Shown in pieces: positions 1 to 11,000 of a stretch of DNA of 64,000 nt. Both the position numbers and the translations under genes were made by a program. Positions within the stretch are counted from its first letter, which is position 1; each line of letters opens with the position of its first letter. This DNA comes from Streptomyces sp. F63 (GTDB taxonomy: Bacteria; Actinomycetota; Actinomycetes; Streptomycetales; Streptomycetaceae): contig NZ_JAGPXX010000003.1 of the NCBI RefSeq assembly GCF_018070345.1, forward strand, positions 186,001 to 250,000, given 5' to 3'. The notes beneath the pieces are model-generated. The model had not been told where the DNA came from and made no database searches. It saw only the letters and a list, made by a program, of their open reading frames with translations.

Positions 1-816
1 ATCGCTCACCGCGTCGAGCACGAGCCGCCCGACCCGCCGCGGGAAGAGATGGGCGTAGACCGCGCCGAGCCGGGTGCCGTAGGAGAAGCCGAGGTAGTGG
101 AGCCGGTCGTCACCGAGGACGGCGCGGAGGAGGTCCATGTCGCGGGCGGCGTTCTCGGTTCCGACATGGGGCAGCACCCTGCCGGAGCGGCGCTCGCAGC
201 CGGCGGCGAAGTCCTGGGCGTCGGCCAGGAACGCCTTCTCCTCGGCCGCGTCGTCCGGCGTGTGGTCGAGCCGGGACGCCGCGGCCTCCATGGCCTCGCT
301 GTCCCGGCACACCACTCCGGAACTCCCGGCGACGCCGCGCGGGTCGAACCCCACCAGGTCGTACCGGGCGCCGAGGTCGTCGAAGACGGTGCCCCAGCCG
401 GGGAGGCTCGCCACCCCGGAGCTGCCGGGGCCGCCGAAGTTGAGCAGGAGCGAGCCGATCCGCCGGTCCGGGTCGGTGGCCCGGGCGCGGATCAGGGCGA
501 TGCCGAGGGTGTCACCGTCCGGATCGGCGTAGTCCAGCGGGGCCTTCACCGTGGCGCACTGCCAGCGGTCCCCGGGGGGCCGCGCCGAGGGGCCGAGGGC
601 CGCGGTCGGCGCGTCGCAGTCCGTCCAGCGCGGCTGCTGGCCGGTCAGGGCGGCGGGCGGCGGCGGGAGTTCACCGTTCTTCGAGCCGGGGGAGGCGGAC
701 GCGGCGGCTTTGCCCGGCGGGCCGTCCTTCTTCTCCTCGTCCCCGCACCCGGCCGTACCGCCGGCCAGGAGCAGGGCGACGGCGGCGAGGGCCCCGGCTC
801 GGACGGTTCTGGACAT
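1..816 (-). CDS. Secreted S33-family alpha/beta hydrolase (tripeptidyl aminopeptidase type), 3'-truncated by the window edge
   Basis: The gene runs off the left edge, so only the first 272 codons are visible. The N-terminus is a lipoprotein-type signal peptide (hydrophobic LLLAGGTAGC, with Cys as the likely lipidated residue), followed by a Ser/Pro/Lys-rich linker. The body has the oxyanion-loop motif GGPGSSG and the nucleophile elbow GFSYGT with Ser near residue 245, both typical of Streptomyces secreted aminopeptidases and proteases of the SlpD/SlpE and tripeptidyl aminopeptidase group. The ATG at 816 is the start just before the signal peptide. The Asp and His of the triad lie outside the window. 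The substrate cannot be decided from sequence. It probably acts on the outer face of the membrane. Confidence 0.85.
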   Translation of the reverse strand, partial: MSRTVRAGALAAVALLLAGGTAGCGDEEKKDGPPGKAAASASPGSKNGELPPPPAALTGQQPRWTDCDAPTAALGPSARPPGDRWQCATVKAPLDYADPDGDTLGIALIRARATDPDRRIGSLLLNFGGPGSSGVASLPGWGTVFDDLGARYDLVGFDPRGVAGSSGVVCRDSEAMEAAASRLDHTPDDAAEEKAFLADAQDFAAGCERRSGRVLPHVGTENAARDMDLLRAVLGDDRLHYLGFSYGTRLGAVYAHLFPRRVGRLVLDAVSD

Positions 817-903
817 GGGGGCTCCACTTCGTCTGGCAACCGTCGGCTCGGGGGCGCTCGACGTGAGAGGAACGACGACGCAACATCGTAGGCCCTGGGT
901 CTG

Positions 904-3003
904 TCAGAGGGTGACGAACGTGATGTCTGTGGCCTTGACCCCGACCCATACCCGGGAACCCTCGCCGAGCTTCAGATCGGCCGCCGCCTGCGCGGTGATC
1001 TCGGCGACGACGTCCGGCTCCGCGTCGATCAGCACCCGCAGCCGGGCGCCCTGCGCCGCGATCTCCCGCACCGTGCCCCGCCAGACGTTGCGCGGACTGC
1101 CGGACGGCCGGCGCGTGTGGAGGGACACGGCCTCCGGGCCGGCCACGGCCAGTGCCCGGCTGCCCGCGGGCGGCAGCGGATCGGCGGCCACCAGGCGCCC
1201 TCCGCCGTCGAGGTCCAGGATGCCGGCCGCCCCGGTCCCGTCCACCGCCGCGGTGGTGCCGGGCCACGCGTTGCGGCCGAGCAGCCGGGCCACCCACGGC
1301 GACCGCGGATGGCGGGAGACCTCCGGCGGGGCCGCGTCCTGCACCACGCGACCGTCTTCCAGGACGAGCACCCGCCCCGCGAGCGAGACCGCCTCGACCG
1401 GATCGTGCGTGACGAGCAGGCAGACTCCGGGGAAACCGGCCAGATGGGTGCGGAGCGTGTGCCGCACCGCGGCCCGCGTCGTCTGGTCGAGCGCGGCCAG
1501 CGGCTCGTCCAGCAGCAGCAGCCGGGGGCGCGCGGCCAGGGCGCGGGCGAGTGCGACGCGCTGTGCCTGGCCGCCGGAGAGCTCCCCGGGCCGCCGGTGC
1601 GCGAGCTCCCCCACCCCGAGCCGGTCCAGCCACTGCCGGGCCTCCCGGCGGGCGCCGGCGCGGCCGGCGCCCTGGGCGCGCGCCCCGTAGGCGGTGTTGG
1701 CCAGCGCGGAGAGATGAGGGAACAGGGCACCGTCCTGCGGTACCCAGGCGATACCGCGGCGGTGCGGGGGGAGTCCGGAGACGTCGCGGTCGCCCAGGAG
1801 CAGGCGTCCGGCGCGGGCGCGGGGAGTGAGTCCCAGGAGCGCGCGCAGCAAGGTCGTCTTGCCCGCCCCGTTGGGGCCGACGACGGCGACGGTGGTTCCG
1901 GCGGGCACGGCGACGGACACGCGGCTGGCGCCACTGACATCCGCGGTGAGGGGGAGGGCCGCGTCCGCCGCCGGCGCCGGCGGCCGGAGAGCGGGCGGGG
2001 GCGGCGCCGGGGAAGGGGCTTCCCGGGTGCCGCCGTCCGTGCCCGCCTCCGTACTCCTGCGCGAGCCGCCGGACGCCGCGCCGGGCGGGCCGGTCGGCCA
2101 GCGGCCGCGCAGGGCGATGAGCACGGCCGTGGCGATGGCGAGCAGCAGCAGCGAGACCGCCGTCGCGCCCTCGGGATCCTCCTGCAGCAGGAGGTAGACC
2201 TGGAGGGGCAGCGTCTGGGTCGTCCCGGGGAGATTCCCCGCGAAGGTGATCGTCGCCCCGAACTCGCCGAGCGCCCGCGCCCAGGACAGCGCCGCCCCCG
2301 CCAGCAGGCCGGGCGCGACCATCGGCAGCGTGACGGTGCGGAACACCCGCAGCGGCGAGGCGCCCAGGGACGCCGCCGTCTCCTCGTAGCGCGGATGGAG
2401 GCCGGACAGGGCACCCTCCAGGCTGATCACGAGAAACGGCAGGGAGACGAAGGCTGCCGCGAGGACCGCCCCGGCCGTCGAGAAGGGGAGGGTGAGCCCC
2501 GCCCACGCCTCCAGCGGGCCGCCGAGCAGCCCCTGGCGTCCGTAGCCCTGGAGCAGGGCGACACCGGCGACCGTGGGCGGCAGGACCATCGGCAGCATCA
2601 CCAGCACACGCACCAGGCTCCGGCCGGGGAAGCGGACGCGCGCCAGCAGCCAGGCCAGGGGCACCCCGAGGACCAGGGACAGCAGCAGCGCCCAGCCGGA
2701 GACGGCGAGGGACAGGGACAGCGCCTCCAGGACGGCGGGCCGGGTCAGCCGCCGCGGCAGCCCGGCCCAGGGCGCCCCGGTGAGCACACCGGCCAGCGGG
2801 ACGAGGAGGAAGGCGACGGCGAGGGCGCCCGGCAGCGCGAGGGCGGCCGGCGGGCGCTCCCCGGCGCCCCGTCGGCGGGTCCGCCGTCGCCCGGGCCGGT
2901 CGCCCCGGGCGGCGGAGCCGCCGGTCTCGCCGCCCGGCTCCCCGGGACGCTCCTCGCCCGGGCCCTCCGCGGGCCTTCCCGCGGCGCTGCCGGTGCGGTT
3001 CAC
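904..3003 (-). CDS. modBC: Fused molybdate ABC transporter permease and ATP-binding protein (ModB-ModC)
   Basis: This 699-residue protein combines two subunits that are usually separate. Residues about 45-295 are a multi-helix permease with the ModB-type EAA loop region ([10 protein letters not shown]...). A Pro/Gly-rich linker (about 300-350) leads to an ABC ATPase with Walker [10 protein letters not shown] (Lys near 382), signature LSGGQAQR, Walker B LLLLDEP and the H-loop VTHD. The C-terminus (about 580-699) resembles a TOBE/Mop oxyanion-sensing domain. The GTG start overlaps the modA stop (GTGA), so translation is probably coupled. Inferred role: ATP-driven molybdate uptake at the cytoplasmic membrane. 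Tungstate or sulfate is possible, but the Mop regulator upstream favours molybdate. Confidence 0.9.
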   Translation of the reverse strand: MNRTGSAAGRPAEGPGEERPGEPGGETGGSAARGDRPGRRRTRRRGAGERPPAALALPGALAVAFLLVPLAGVLTGAPWAGLPRRLTRPAVLEALSLSLAVSGWALLLSLVLGVPLAWLLARVRFPGRSLVRVLVMLPMVLPPTVAGVALLQGYGRQGLLGGPLEAWAGLTLPFSTAGAVLAAAFVSLPFLVISLEGALSGLHPRYEETAASLGASPLRVFRTVTLPMVAPGLLAGAALSWARALGEFGATITFAGNLPGTTQTLPLQVYLLLQEDPEGATAVSLLLLAIATAVLIALRGRWPTGPPGAASGGSRRSTEAGTDGGTREAPSPAPPPPALRPPAPAADAALPLTADVSGASRVSVAVPAGTTVAVVGPNGAGKTTLLRALLGLTPRARAGRLLLGDRDVSGLPPHRRGIAWVPQDGALFPHLSALANTAYGARAQGAGRAGARREARQWLDRLGVGELAHRRPGELSGGQAQRVALARALAARPRLLLLDEPLAALDQTTRAAVRHTLRTHLAGFPGVCLLVTHDPVEAVSLAGRVLVLEDGRVVQDAAPPEVSRHPRSPWVARLLGRNAWPGTTAAVDGTGAAGILDLDGGGRLVAADPLPPAGSRALAVAGPEAVSLHTRRPSGSPRNVWRGTVREIAAQGARLRVLIDAEPDVVAEITAQAAADLKLGEGSRVWVGVKATDITFVTL

Positions 3004-3800
3004 GGCCGGGTGAACCCGGCGTCGCGCAACAGGCGCTGCGCCGGCTGCGAGCGGAGCCAGCGGACGAACTCCGCGGCCGCGGCGGGATGGCGGGAGCCGC
3101 TGAGGGCGGCGGCCGGATAGGACACCGCGGCGTTGCGGCCGGCGGGCAGCTCCACGGCCGCGACCGCGTCCCCGGCGCTCAGGACATCGGTGCGGTAGAC
3201 GAGACCGGCGTCGGCCTCCCCGAGCCGCACCTTGCTCAGCACCGCGCGGGTGCTGGGCTCCTGGGAGACGGGGGCGACGGTGACGCCCGCCCGGCCGAGG
3301 ACCCGCTCGCTGTAGCGGCCGACCGGGACCTCGGGAGCGGCCAGGACGACCTTGAGGCCGTCGCGTCCCAGGTCCCGCAGCCCCCGGATGCCCTCGGGGT
3401 TTCCCGGGGCCACGGCGATGACCAGTTCGTTGCCGGCGATGACGGCCGGAGGTTCCGTGTCGTCCGCCAGGGAGTCCATGGTGACCGTGTCGGCGGTGAC
3501 GACCACATCGGCGGGGAGTCCCTGCCGCACCTGGGAGGCCAGTTCCTGCGAGCCGGCGAAGGAGAGGCGGATCTCCGTCCGCGGGTGCGTCTTCTCGTAG
3601 CCGGTGGCGAGCCGGCGGGACACGTCGGTGAGCGAGGAGGCCGCCAGGACCGTCAGTTCGGCCGTGCCGTCCCGGGTCTCCGTGCCCTCGGAACCGGGAG
3701 CGCAGCCGGCGGCCGCGGCGAGCACCAGCGCGGTTCCGAGGGCGGTCAGCGCCGCCGGCGCCGTGGCCGCCGCGCGGAACGCGGAACCCCTGCGGTCCAT
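3000..3800 (-). CDS. modA: Molybdate ABC transporter substrate-binding lipoprotein ModA
   Basis: The 266-residue protein has a signal peptide ending in a lipobox (LVLAAAAGC). The ModA-like binding-protein fold follows, recognisable from [12 protein letters not shown] near the mature N-terminus, [24 protein letters not shown], and the C-terminal [22 protein letters not shown]. The ATG at 3800 is preferred because it begins the signal peptide; the longer reading frame to 4253 runs through the upstream regulator in another frame. It lies 14 nt downstream of the HTH-Mop gene and overlaps modBC, so the three genes form one operon. Role: capture of molybdate outside the membrane and delivery to the permease. 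Confidence 0.92.
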   Translation of the reverse strand: MDRRGSAFRAAATAPAALTALGTALVLAAAAGCAPGSEGTETRDGTAELTVLAASSLTDVSRRLATGYEKTHPRTEIRLSFAGSQELASQVRQGLPADVVVTADTVTMDSLADDTEPPAVIAGNELVIAVAPGNPEGIRGLRDLGRDGLKVVLAAPEVPVGRYSERVLGRAGVTVAPVSQEPSTRAVLSKVRLGEADAGLVYRTDVLSAGDAVAAVELPAGRNAAVSYPAAALSGSRHPAAAAEFVRWLRSQPAQRLLRDAGFTRP

Positions 3801-3814
3801 GGCCGCTCCATCCC

Positions 3815-4216
3815 TCAGGTCAGATCGATGTGGACGTTGGTGGACTTCACCCGGGCCACCGCCTCCATGCCGACGGCCAGCCCCAGTTCCTCCACCGCCT
3901 CCCGGGTGAGCAGCGACACCAGGCGGTGCGGACCGGCCTGCACCTCCACCTGCGCGGCGACATCGCCGGTCCTGACCGAGGTGATGATGCCGGGGAAGGC
4001 GTTCCGGGCGGTGGTGTACGGCTCCTCCTCGGCGTCGCCCTGCTGGGCCTCGGCGGCCAGGGCGACGGAGAAGGCGGCGAGGTCCGGGCCCTCGATCAGC
4101 CGCTTGCCGGCGCCGTCCCGGCGGGTGGGGAGCCGGCCGGAGTCCGCCCAGCGGCGGAGCGTGTCGGGGCTGACCCCGAGCAGCCGGGCCGCCCGCCCGA
4201 TGGTGTAGGACCGCAT
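3815..4216 (-). CDS. HTH-Mop (TOBE) molybdate-binding regulator
   Basis: The 133-residue protein starts with a MerR/excisionase-type helix-turn-helix ([20 protein letters not shown], residues about 4-23) and ends with a single Mop/TOBE domain ([10 protein letters not shown] ... [13 protein letters not shown]). This combination is known for actinobacterial molybdate sensors or molybdopterin-pathway regulators. It is the first gene of the modABC operon, so it probably binds molybdate and adjusts transport. The ATG at 4216 is chosen over the one at 4249 because a promoter with TACAGT lies exactly 7 nt upstream, the leaderless spacing. Confidence 0.88.
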   Translation of the reverse strand: MRSYTIGRAARLLGVSPDTLRRWADSGRLPTRRDGAGKRLIEGPDLAAFSVALAAEAQQGDAEEEPYTTARNAFPGIITSVRTGDVAAQVEVQAGPHRLVSLLTREAVEELGLAVGMEAVARVKSTNVHIDLT

Positions 4217-4223
4217 ATGCGGC

Positions 4224-4253
4224 ACTGTACTGACGGATTCCTGGCACATGCAA
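4224..4253 (-). promoter_or_regulatory. Promoter of the HTH-Mop/modA/modBC operon, leaderless
   Basis: Reading the minus strand, the -35 is TTGCAT (4253-4248), the spacer is 18 nt and the -10 is TACAGT (4229-4224). Seven bases then separate the -10 from the ATG at 4216, which puts the likely transcription start on the A of the start codon. Known in actinobacteria: leaderless genes carry TANNNT 6-7 nt before the start. Confidence 0.65.
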
Positions 4254-4350
4254 GGCGATGAGCGAGTGTGGACCGGCATCTGCGGCCCCAGGTGAGGGGG
4301 ATCGCGGGCGCGGGGCGGCGGGGCGGACGGTGCCTGTCGCGGTGCCGGAT

Positions 4351-4368
4351 GTCCAGGATGTCCTGGAC
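4351..4368. terminator. Inverted repeat (7-4-7) after the membrane-protein gene
   Basis: GTCCAGG and CCTGGAC are separated by 4 nt and lie immediately downstream of the stop of the gene at 4372-7179. The position suits a weak terminator. There is no T-tract, so an operator for the molybdate operon about 100 bp upstream of its promoter is the alternative. Confidence 0.4.
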
Positions 4369-4371
4369 GTG

Positions 4372-7179
4372 CTAGATGGCGGCCTTGCGGGTGAGCTGTG
4401 TGAAGGCGAGCCACCCCGGCAGCACGGGCAGCCAGAACGTCATCAGCCGGAAGAGCAGCACCGCGGGGGTGGCGATCTCATTCGGCAGGCCGGCCGCGAT
4501 CAGACCCAGCGTGAGCGCCGCCTCCACGGCGCCGACGCCCCCGGGGGTGGGGGCCGCCGAGCCGAGCGCGTTGCCGGCGAGGAAGACGACGGCGATGCTC
4601 GCGTAGCTCAGCTCGCCACCGAACGCCCGGATCGAGGCGTCCAGGCACATGACGAACGCGAGCTGCATCAGCAGGGTGCCGCCGATCCCCGTGAGCAGCT
4701 TCTGCGGACGCTGCATGATGTCGAGCATCCGCGGCACCACACCGGCGAACAGGGACCGCACCCGGGTGGAGACGAACTTCCGCAGCGCGGGGACCGCCGT
4801 GACGATCAGGGTCAGCACCGCCGCGGTCAGCAGCCCGGCGATCACCGTGCGGGAGGGCGACAACGACGGGGTGCGCTCCGTCCCGGTGAGATAGCCGAAG
4901 GTGGCCAGCAGCAGGATGTGCAGACCGAGACCGACGAGCTGCGAGGCGCCGACACTCGCCACCGCGAGCCCCGGGCGCACCCCCGCCCGCTGCAGGAAAC
5001 GCGTGTTGAGCGCCACCCCGCCGACGGCGGCCGGGGCCACCAGCTTTACGAAGGACCCGGCGACCTGGGCCATCACCGTCCGGACAAAAGGCACCTTCTC
5101 CGAGACGAAGCCGAGCAGGTTCAGGGTGGCGCCGAGGTAGCTGAGCGCCGCGAAGAGCATCGCCGCCGCCACCCAGCCCCACCGGGCGTCCGCGATGACG
5201 TCCTGGAAGCTCACGTGGGTGAACTGGGAGAGCAGGAAATAGGCGGCGAAGGCGCCCGCGATGAACGTGACGAGGGTGCGCGGGCGGATCCGTTCCAGCC
5301 GGGCGGGCTCCACCGTGGCCTGCGGCCGGATCAGCAGGATCTGGCGGCGGATCTGCGCCAGCAGGTCCTCCTCGCGGGACTCCTCGATCGCCTCGTCCAC
5401 GGCGCGCTTCTCGGCTCGTACGGCCCTGCGGTCCGGCAGCAGCGAGGAGGAGCCGTCGTCGTCGGCGGCGGCGTGCCGGGCGCGGGACGCCGCCACCGCC
5501 GCTTCCCGCTCCCGCTGCGCGCGGTCCTTGGCGCGTCTGCGGAGTTCGGCACGGGTGGCGCGGCTGAGGGCGATCGGCTGGAGCAGGGGCAGGCAGTCGG
5601 CCACGGCGTCCGGGCCGAGGACGGCGACGGCGGCGCGCACCGACCGTTCGGCGCCCACCCGCAGCCCCAGCGTCGTCAGCAGCTGGGCCACGTCCATGCG
5701 GAGCACCAGGTCGCCGGCGGCGATCTCGCCGCCGCGCAGGTCCGTGAGGATCACCGCACCCGAGTCGTCCACCAGGATCGCGTCGCCGACGAGTCTGCGG
5801 TGCGCGATCCGCCGCGACTGGAGCGCGCGCACCTGGTGCCAGGCGCCGCGGAGGAGTTCATCGGTGATCTCCTCCTCGGGCAGGGCGTCCAGACTGCGGC
5901 CGCCGGTGTGCTCGTAGACGAGCATCACGGCGTCCGGGCCGAGCTCCGAGGTGGCGATGAGCCGGGGCGCGTTGGCCCCCGCGGCGATGGCGGCGTAGGC
6001 GAGCAGCGCCTCCTGCTCCAGCGCCTGGCGCAGGGACTGCAGACTGCGGCGCTGAGTGATGCCGCGCAGGGCCATCCGCCGCCAGACCCGGTAGAAGAAG
6101 CCCTGCGCCTGCTGTTCGCGGTCGACGACGGTGACGTCGAGGGGCGGCCCGTCCTCCAGGGTGACGAGGTAGCTGCGGCCGCGGTCCTGCCGCTCCGCCT
6201 CCAGGTCCTCCTCCGTGTGCAGGGCGCGGACCGGTTTGAAGCCGACCCGGCGCAGGCCGGCCAGCAGCGTCTGCCCGGTCGGCCGGACGTTCGGGGAGCC
6301 GACGGCGTAGAGCGTGCCGTAGGCGACGGTCCATCCCAGCAGCACGGTGACGACGATCGAGAACGGTGTCGAGAAGCCGCCGACGAGAACCGCCAGCGAG
6401 TCGAGCAGCAGGACGAACCAGAGGACCACCCGCCAGCGCGGCCGCCGGGCCATCCCGACCGCTGTCATGTAGGCGATGACGGGCGCCAGATAGCCGTGCA
6501 CCGGGTCGGTCACATCGCCGTTCGGGGCCTGCTGGGTGAGCGCGTCGCGGAGGGAGGCGGGCGCCGACTCGGCCACCCACAGGTCGGTGAGGAGGGCGAG
6601 GCCGTGGGCCAGGACGGCCGCCAGCACACCGTCGGCGATGCGCAGCCCGTCGCGCTTGGCCAGCCGTTCGATGGCGAAGGCCACCGGCACGATCAGCACG
6701 GCGACGCTGGAGGCCAGGCCGGCGAAGTTGATCAGGAGGGTGGGCGCCTGACCGGTGCCCTTGCCGATGTCCTTCTCCAGCCCCTCCGTCGTCCCGTGCG
6801 CGAAGGCGGCGATGGCGAGGACCACGGCGATGCCGAGCACGCCGACCAGCAGCCGGACGAGGTCGGGCGGGCGGTGCACCCGCGCGGGAAGCAGGGGCTC
6901 GTTCCCCGGGACGGGACCGCTGTGCTCCTCGGCGCGCTGCCCGGCGCGGGTGGCGCCGGAGCTCGCGCGGGCGCGCCCGGACCCGGCGCGGTCTGCGCCG
7001 GTGCGGCCGGAAGAGCCGTCACCGGAGGGCGCGCCCCCGGGGGGAGTGCCCTCGGCGGCGTCGCCGGAAGGGGCGTGACCGGTGGGGAGCACCGGGCGCG
7101 ACGGCGCGGCGGAGCTGCCGGCCCCCTCGGGGCCGCGGCCGTTCCGCTGCTCTGCCGTCTCTTCTTGGTCTCGTATCAC
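4372..7179 (-). CDS. Large membrane protein: N-terminal helices, pseudokinase-like middle domain and C-terminal lysyl-PG-synthase-type (flippase) domain
   Basis: The 935-residue protein begins with about 95 disordered Gly/Ser/Pro-rich residues. A first membrane block follows (about 105-295) and then a soluble domain (about 320-590) that looks like a decayed protein kinase or ABC1 fold: HRRL at 460 where HRDL would be, and DLR at 480 where DFG would be. The C-terminal 310 residues form a second membrane block with the UPF0104/MprF flippase pattern ([14 protein letters not shown], ... [20 protein letters not shown]). The GTG at 7179 is assumed. Known: the UPF0104 domain of MprF flips lysyl-phosphatidylglycerol. 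No aminoacyl-transferase domain is present, so the lipid and the direction of transport are unknown. It is divergent from the ATL gene. Confidence 0.8.
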   Translation of the reverse strand: MIRDQEETAEQRNGRGPEGAGSSAAPSRPVLPTGHAPSGDAAEGTPPGGAPSGDGSSGRTGADRAGSGRARASSGATRAGQRAEEHSGPVPGNEPLLPARVHRPPDLVRLLVGVLGIAVVLAIAAFAHGTTEGLEKDIGKGTGQAPTLLINFAGLASSVAVLIVPVAFAIERLAKRDGLRIADGVLAAVLAHGLALLTDLWVAESAPASLRDALTQQAPNGDVTDPVHGYLAPVIAYMTAVGMARRPRWRVVLWFVLLLDSLAVLVGGFSTPFSIVVTVLLGWTVAYGTLYAVGSPNVRPTGQTLLAGLRRVGFKPVRALHTEEDLEAERQDRGRSYLVTLEDGPPLDVTVVDREQQAQGFFYRVWRRMALRGITQRRSLQSLRQALEQEALLAYAAIAAGANAPRLIATSELGPDAVMLVYEHTGGRSLDALPEEEITDELLRGAWHQVRALQSRRIAHRRLVGDAILVDDSGAVILTDLRGGEIAAGDLVLRMDVAQLLTTLGLRVGAERSVRAAVAVLGPDAVADCLPLLQPIALSRATRAELRRRAKDRAQREREAAVAASRARHAAADDDGSSSLLPDRRAVRAEKRAVDEAIEESREEDLLAQIRRQILLIRPQATVEPARLERIRPRTLVTFIAGAFAAYFLLSQFTHVSFQDVIADARWGWVAAAMLFAALSYLGATLNLLGFVSEKVPFVRTVMAQVAGSFVKLVAPAAVGGVALNTRFLQRAGVRPGLAVASVGASQLVGLGLHILLLATFGYLTGTERTPSLSPSRTVIAGLLTAAVLTLIVTAVPALRKFVSTRVRSLFAGVVPRMLDIMQRPQKLLTGIGGTLLMQLAFVMCLDASIRAFGGELSYASIAVVFLAGNALGSAAPTPGGVGAVEAALTLGLIAAGLPNEIATPAVLLFRLMTFWLPVLPGWLAFTQLTRKAAI

Positions 7180-7246
7180 CAGTCACCGCCCGGAAGATGG
7201 TGTCACGGTTGCGCCCGGACGAGGGGCAGGAGGGCGCATTTCGGAG

Positions 7247-7264
7247 GCGTGGGAAATCCCACGC
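7247..7264. promoter_or_regulatory. Perfect 7-4-7 palindrome between divergent genes
   Basis: GCGTGGG-AAAT-CCCACGC sits in the 165-bp gap between the divergent membrane-protein gene (start 7179) and the ATL gene (start 7345). The symmetry and position suggest an operator acting on one or both promoters. No cognate regulator is encoded next to it. Confidence 0.4.
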
Positions 7265-7344
7265 GCGCCCAGGAGGGCGGTGCGGGGGCCACGGCCGGTG
7301 GCCGCGTCGGGACGGTGTCGGCGCCGTGGTGCAGGATGGGCCGG

Positions 7345-7821
7345 ATGAGTGGAGAGAGCACCCCGGGCGGGCCGGGGGACCTGCCCGCGTACGCGGAACG
7401 GGTGCTGGCGACGGCCGAACTGATCCCGCCCGGCCGGGTGATGACGTACGGCGACGTGGCCGAGTGGCTCGGCGAGTCCGGGCCCCGGCAGGTGGGCCGC
7501 GTCATGGCGCTCTACGGCGGTGCCGTCCCCTGGTGGCGCGTGGTGCGCGCCGACGGAGTGCTGCTGCCGGGACACGAGACGCGGGCCCTCGCCCACTACC
7601 GTGCCGAAGGCACCCCCCTGCGGCAGTCCGGCGGCTCCGGCCGGCCACCGAGAATCGATCTGGCGGCCGCCCGCTGGGACGGCGGAAGCACGCCGGCCGG
7701 GGAGAGCGGCGCCGCACCCCGCGGTCCGGAGCGCGGCAGGGGGAGCGATACGGCGGACGGCGCGGCGAACGGTGCCGGGGCGGAGACTCACATCGGACAG
7801 CATCCGTCATCCGGTCCCTGA
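7345..7821 (+). CDS. Alkyltransferase-like (ATL) DNA-damage recognition protein, MGMT-fold
   Basis: The 158-residue protein has the DNA-binding half of O6-alkylguanine-DNA methyltransferase: PPGRVMTYGDVAEWLGESGPRQVGRVM followed by PWWRVVRADG. In active methyltransferases the site is PCHRV. Here the Cys and His are both Trp, so it cannot accept the alkyl group and belongs to the ATL class, which binds lesions and hands them to nucleotide excision repair. The last 50 residues are low-complexity. The start at 7345 is preferred over 7336 because CAGGAT lies 7 nt upstream (leaderless spacing). It sits just before adnAB, as in mycobacteria. Confidence 0.85.
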   Translation: MSGESTPGGPGDLPAYAERVLATAELIPPGRVMTYGDVAEWLGESGPRQVGRVMALYGGAVPWWRVVRADGVLLPGHETRALAHYRAEGTPLRQSGGSGRPPRIDLAAARWDGGSTPAGESGAAPRGPERGRGSDTADGAANGAGAETHIGQHPSSGP

Positions 7822-8007
7822 GAAGCCCGCGGGTGCTCCCGCAGAACAGCACGGACCGGTGTGCCGCCCGGCGCCCCGTGTTTCCATGGGCGGGGCGCCC
7901 GTGCCGCCGCGGACGGTCGCCCCCCGCGCACCACCGTCACACCCGGCCGTCACCGGGCACCCCCCGGCACACGGCGACCAGCACACCCACCAGGACCGGC
8001 GACCCAC

Positions 8008-11000
8008 GTGAGCACCTCCTTCCCGCCCCTCTCCCCGCACCCGCGGGTACGGCAGCCGTCGACGGGCCCGTACCGGCTCGTGCGGACCCCGCCCGGGCCG
8101 GTGGACCCTCCTGTGCTGGACGCACACCAGCGCGCCGTGGTTGAGCACGGCGGGGGGCCGCTGCTGGTGCTCGCCGGCCCCGGCACGGGCAAGACCACCA
8201 CCCTCGTCGAGACGGTCGCCGCGCGGGTGCGCCGCGGCACCGACCCGGAGCGCATCCTCGTCCTCACCTTCAGCCGCAAGGCCGCCGTCGAACTGCGCGA
8301 CCGGATGGCCGCCCGGCTCGGCGGCCACGGCCCGCAGGCCACCACCTTCCACTCGTACTGCTACGCGCTGGTGCGGGCGCACCAGGACGCCGACCTCTTC
8401 GCCGATCCGCTGCGGCTGCTGTCCGGCCCCGAGCAGGACGTCGTCGTCCGTGAACTCCTCACCGGGCAGGCCGAACTGGAGCGGCGGGGACGCGGTCCGG
8501 TGCGCTGGCCGGGCGACCTCCGTGCCTGCCTGACCACCCGCGGCTTCGCCGACGAGGTCCGCGCCGTGCTGGCCCGCAGCCGGGAACTCGGCCTGGACCC
8601 CGGCGCGCTGGGGGCCTTCGCGGCCCGGACCGGGCGGCCCGACTGGAGCGCCGCGGCCTCCTTCCTCGCGGAGTACCTGGACGTGCTCGACGCCCAGGGC
8701 GTGCTCGACTACGCGGAACTGGTGCACCGGGCCGTGCTGCTCGCCCGGCGCCCGGAGGTCGCCGCGGGCATCGCCGGGCGCTACGACGCGGTACTGGTCG
8801 ACGAGTACCAGGACACCGACGCGGCGCAGGTGCGGCTGCTGCACGCGCTGGCGGGCCGGGGCCGCACCCTCATCGCCTTCGGCGACCCCGACCAGTCCGT
8901 CTACGCCTTCCGGGGCGCCGACGTGAACGGCATCCTCGGCTTCCCGCAGGCCTTCCCGCGGGCCGACGGCCGGCCGGCGCCGGTGCGCGTGCTGCGCACG
9001 TCCCGGCGGTCCGGTGCCGCGCTGCTTGCCGCGAGCCGCCTCGTCACCCGGCGGATGCCGCTGCCCCGGCTGCCCGCCGAGGTGGTCCGGGCCCACCGGG
9101 CGCTCGAACCGGTGCGGGAGGGCGGCCGGGCCGAGGTCTTCACGTATCCGACGGCCGGGGCCGAGCTGGACAACATCGCCGACATCCTCCGCCGGGCGCA
9201 TCTGGAGGACGGCGTGCGGTGGAACGACATGGCCGTCCTGGTGCGCGCCGGGGGGCGCTCCATTCCCGGCGTGCGCCGGGCGCTCACCTCCGCGGGAGTC
9301 CCCGTCGAGGTCGACGGCGACGACCTGCCGCTGCGCCACGAGCCGGCGGTGGCGCCTCTGCTGACGGCCCTGCGCGCGGCGGCCACGGCCGCGCTCCCCG
9401 GCCGGGGGGGCAGCGCCGACGGGCGAAAGGCCGACGGGCGAAAGGCCGGCGGGAGGGACGGCGGCGCCGAAGCCGGCGCCCCGGCGGACGCGGGAGCGGC
9501 CGCGGCAGCGGCGGAGCCGGGTTCCGAGCCGGGCGCGGAACCGGAGCCGGGGGAGGCCGGGCTCGACACCGAGACCGCCCTCACCCTGCTCACCTCCCCG
9601 CTGGGCGGTATGGACGGCACGGACCTCCGGCGCCTCGGCCGGGCCCTGCGCGAGGAGGAACGGGCGGCGGGGAACCCGCTGCCGCGCCCCTCCGACGTCC
9701 TGCTCGCGGAGGCCCTCGCCGAACCGGAGCGGCTCGTCGCGCACGACCCGGCGTACGCGCAGCGCGCGCAGCGGCTCGGCACGCTGCTGCGCAAGGTCCG
9801 CGAGCTGCTGGCCGGCGGCGGCACCGCCGAAGAGGCGCTCTGGGAACTGTGGGACGGCACCCCCTCCTGGCGGCGGCGGCTGGAACAGGCCGCCCTGCGC
9901 GGTGGCGCGGCCGGGCGGAACGCGGACCGCGATCTGGACGCCGTCTGCGCCCTGTTCGAGACCGCGGCGCGCGCGGAGGAGCGCATCGGCGGCCGGGGCG
10001 CCCTCAACTTCCTGGAGGAACTGGACGCCCAGGACATCGCCGCCGACACCCTCTCGGGCCGCGCCGTCCGGCCCGACGCCGTCCGGCTGATGACGGCGCA
10101 CCGCGCCAAGGGCCTGGAGTGGCACCTCGTGGTCGTCGCCGGGGTGCAGGAAGGGCTCTGGCCCGATCTGCGCCGCCGCGGCTCCCTGCTGGAGGCCGAC
10201 CGGATCGGCCGGGACGGCATCGCCGAACCGCTCACCCCGGGCGCCCTGCTCGCGGAGGAACGGCGGCTGTTCTACGTGGCCGCCACCCGCGCCCGCGAAC
10301 GGCTCGTCGTCACCGCCGTCAAGGCACCCGCGGACGACGGCGACCAGCCCTCCCGCTTCCTCACCGAACTCGGGACGGACCCGGTCGACGTCACCCAGCG
10401 CCCGCGGCGCCCGTTGTCCGTGGCGGCGCTCGTCGCCGAACTGCGGGCCACCACCGTGGATCCCGCCGCCTCACCGGCCCTGCGCGAGGCGGCTGCCGAG
10501 CGGCTGGCGCGACTGGCCGCGCTGCGGGACGAGGACGGGCGCCCGCTGGTGCCCGCCGCCGACCCCGCCCGCTGGTGGGGCCTGTACGAGCCGACGCACA
10601 ACCGGGTCCCGCTGCGCGACCGGGACCGGCCCGTCGCCCTCTCCGGCAGTGCCCTGGATCAGCTCGTGAACACCTGTTCCCTCCAGTGGTTCCTGGGACG
10701 GGAGGTCAGGGCGGACAAGCCGTCGACCGCCGCGCAGGGCTTCGGCAACGTCGTCCATGTGCTCGCCGACGAAGTGGCCTCCGGCCGCACCCCCGCCGAC
10801 CTCGCCGTCCTCATGGAGCGGCTGGACTCCGTCTGGGACTCCCTCGCCTTCGACGCCCCCTGGAAATCCCGCCAGGAGAAGGAGAACGCCCGCGCCGCGC
10901 TGGAGCGCTTCCTCAGCTGGCACGTCCTGGACCGCGGCGCCCGCACCCCCGTCGCGGGCGAACACGGCTTCGACGTGACGCTGGAGGCGGGCGAGCACGC

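Noticed and set aside
7861..8007. N-terminal extension of AdnA from 7861
   Set aside because: Arg/Pro/His-rich residues with no similarity to AdnA; the GTG at 8008 is nearer the helicase core.
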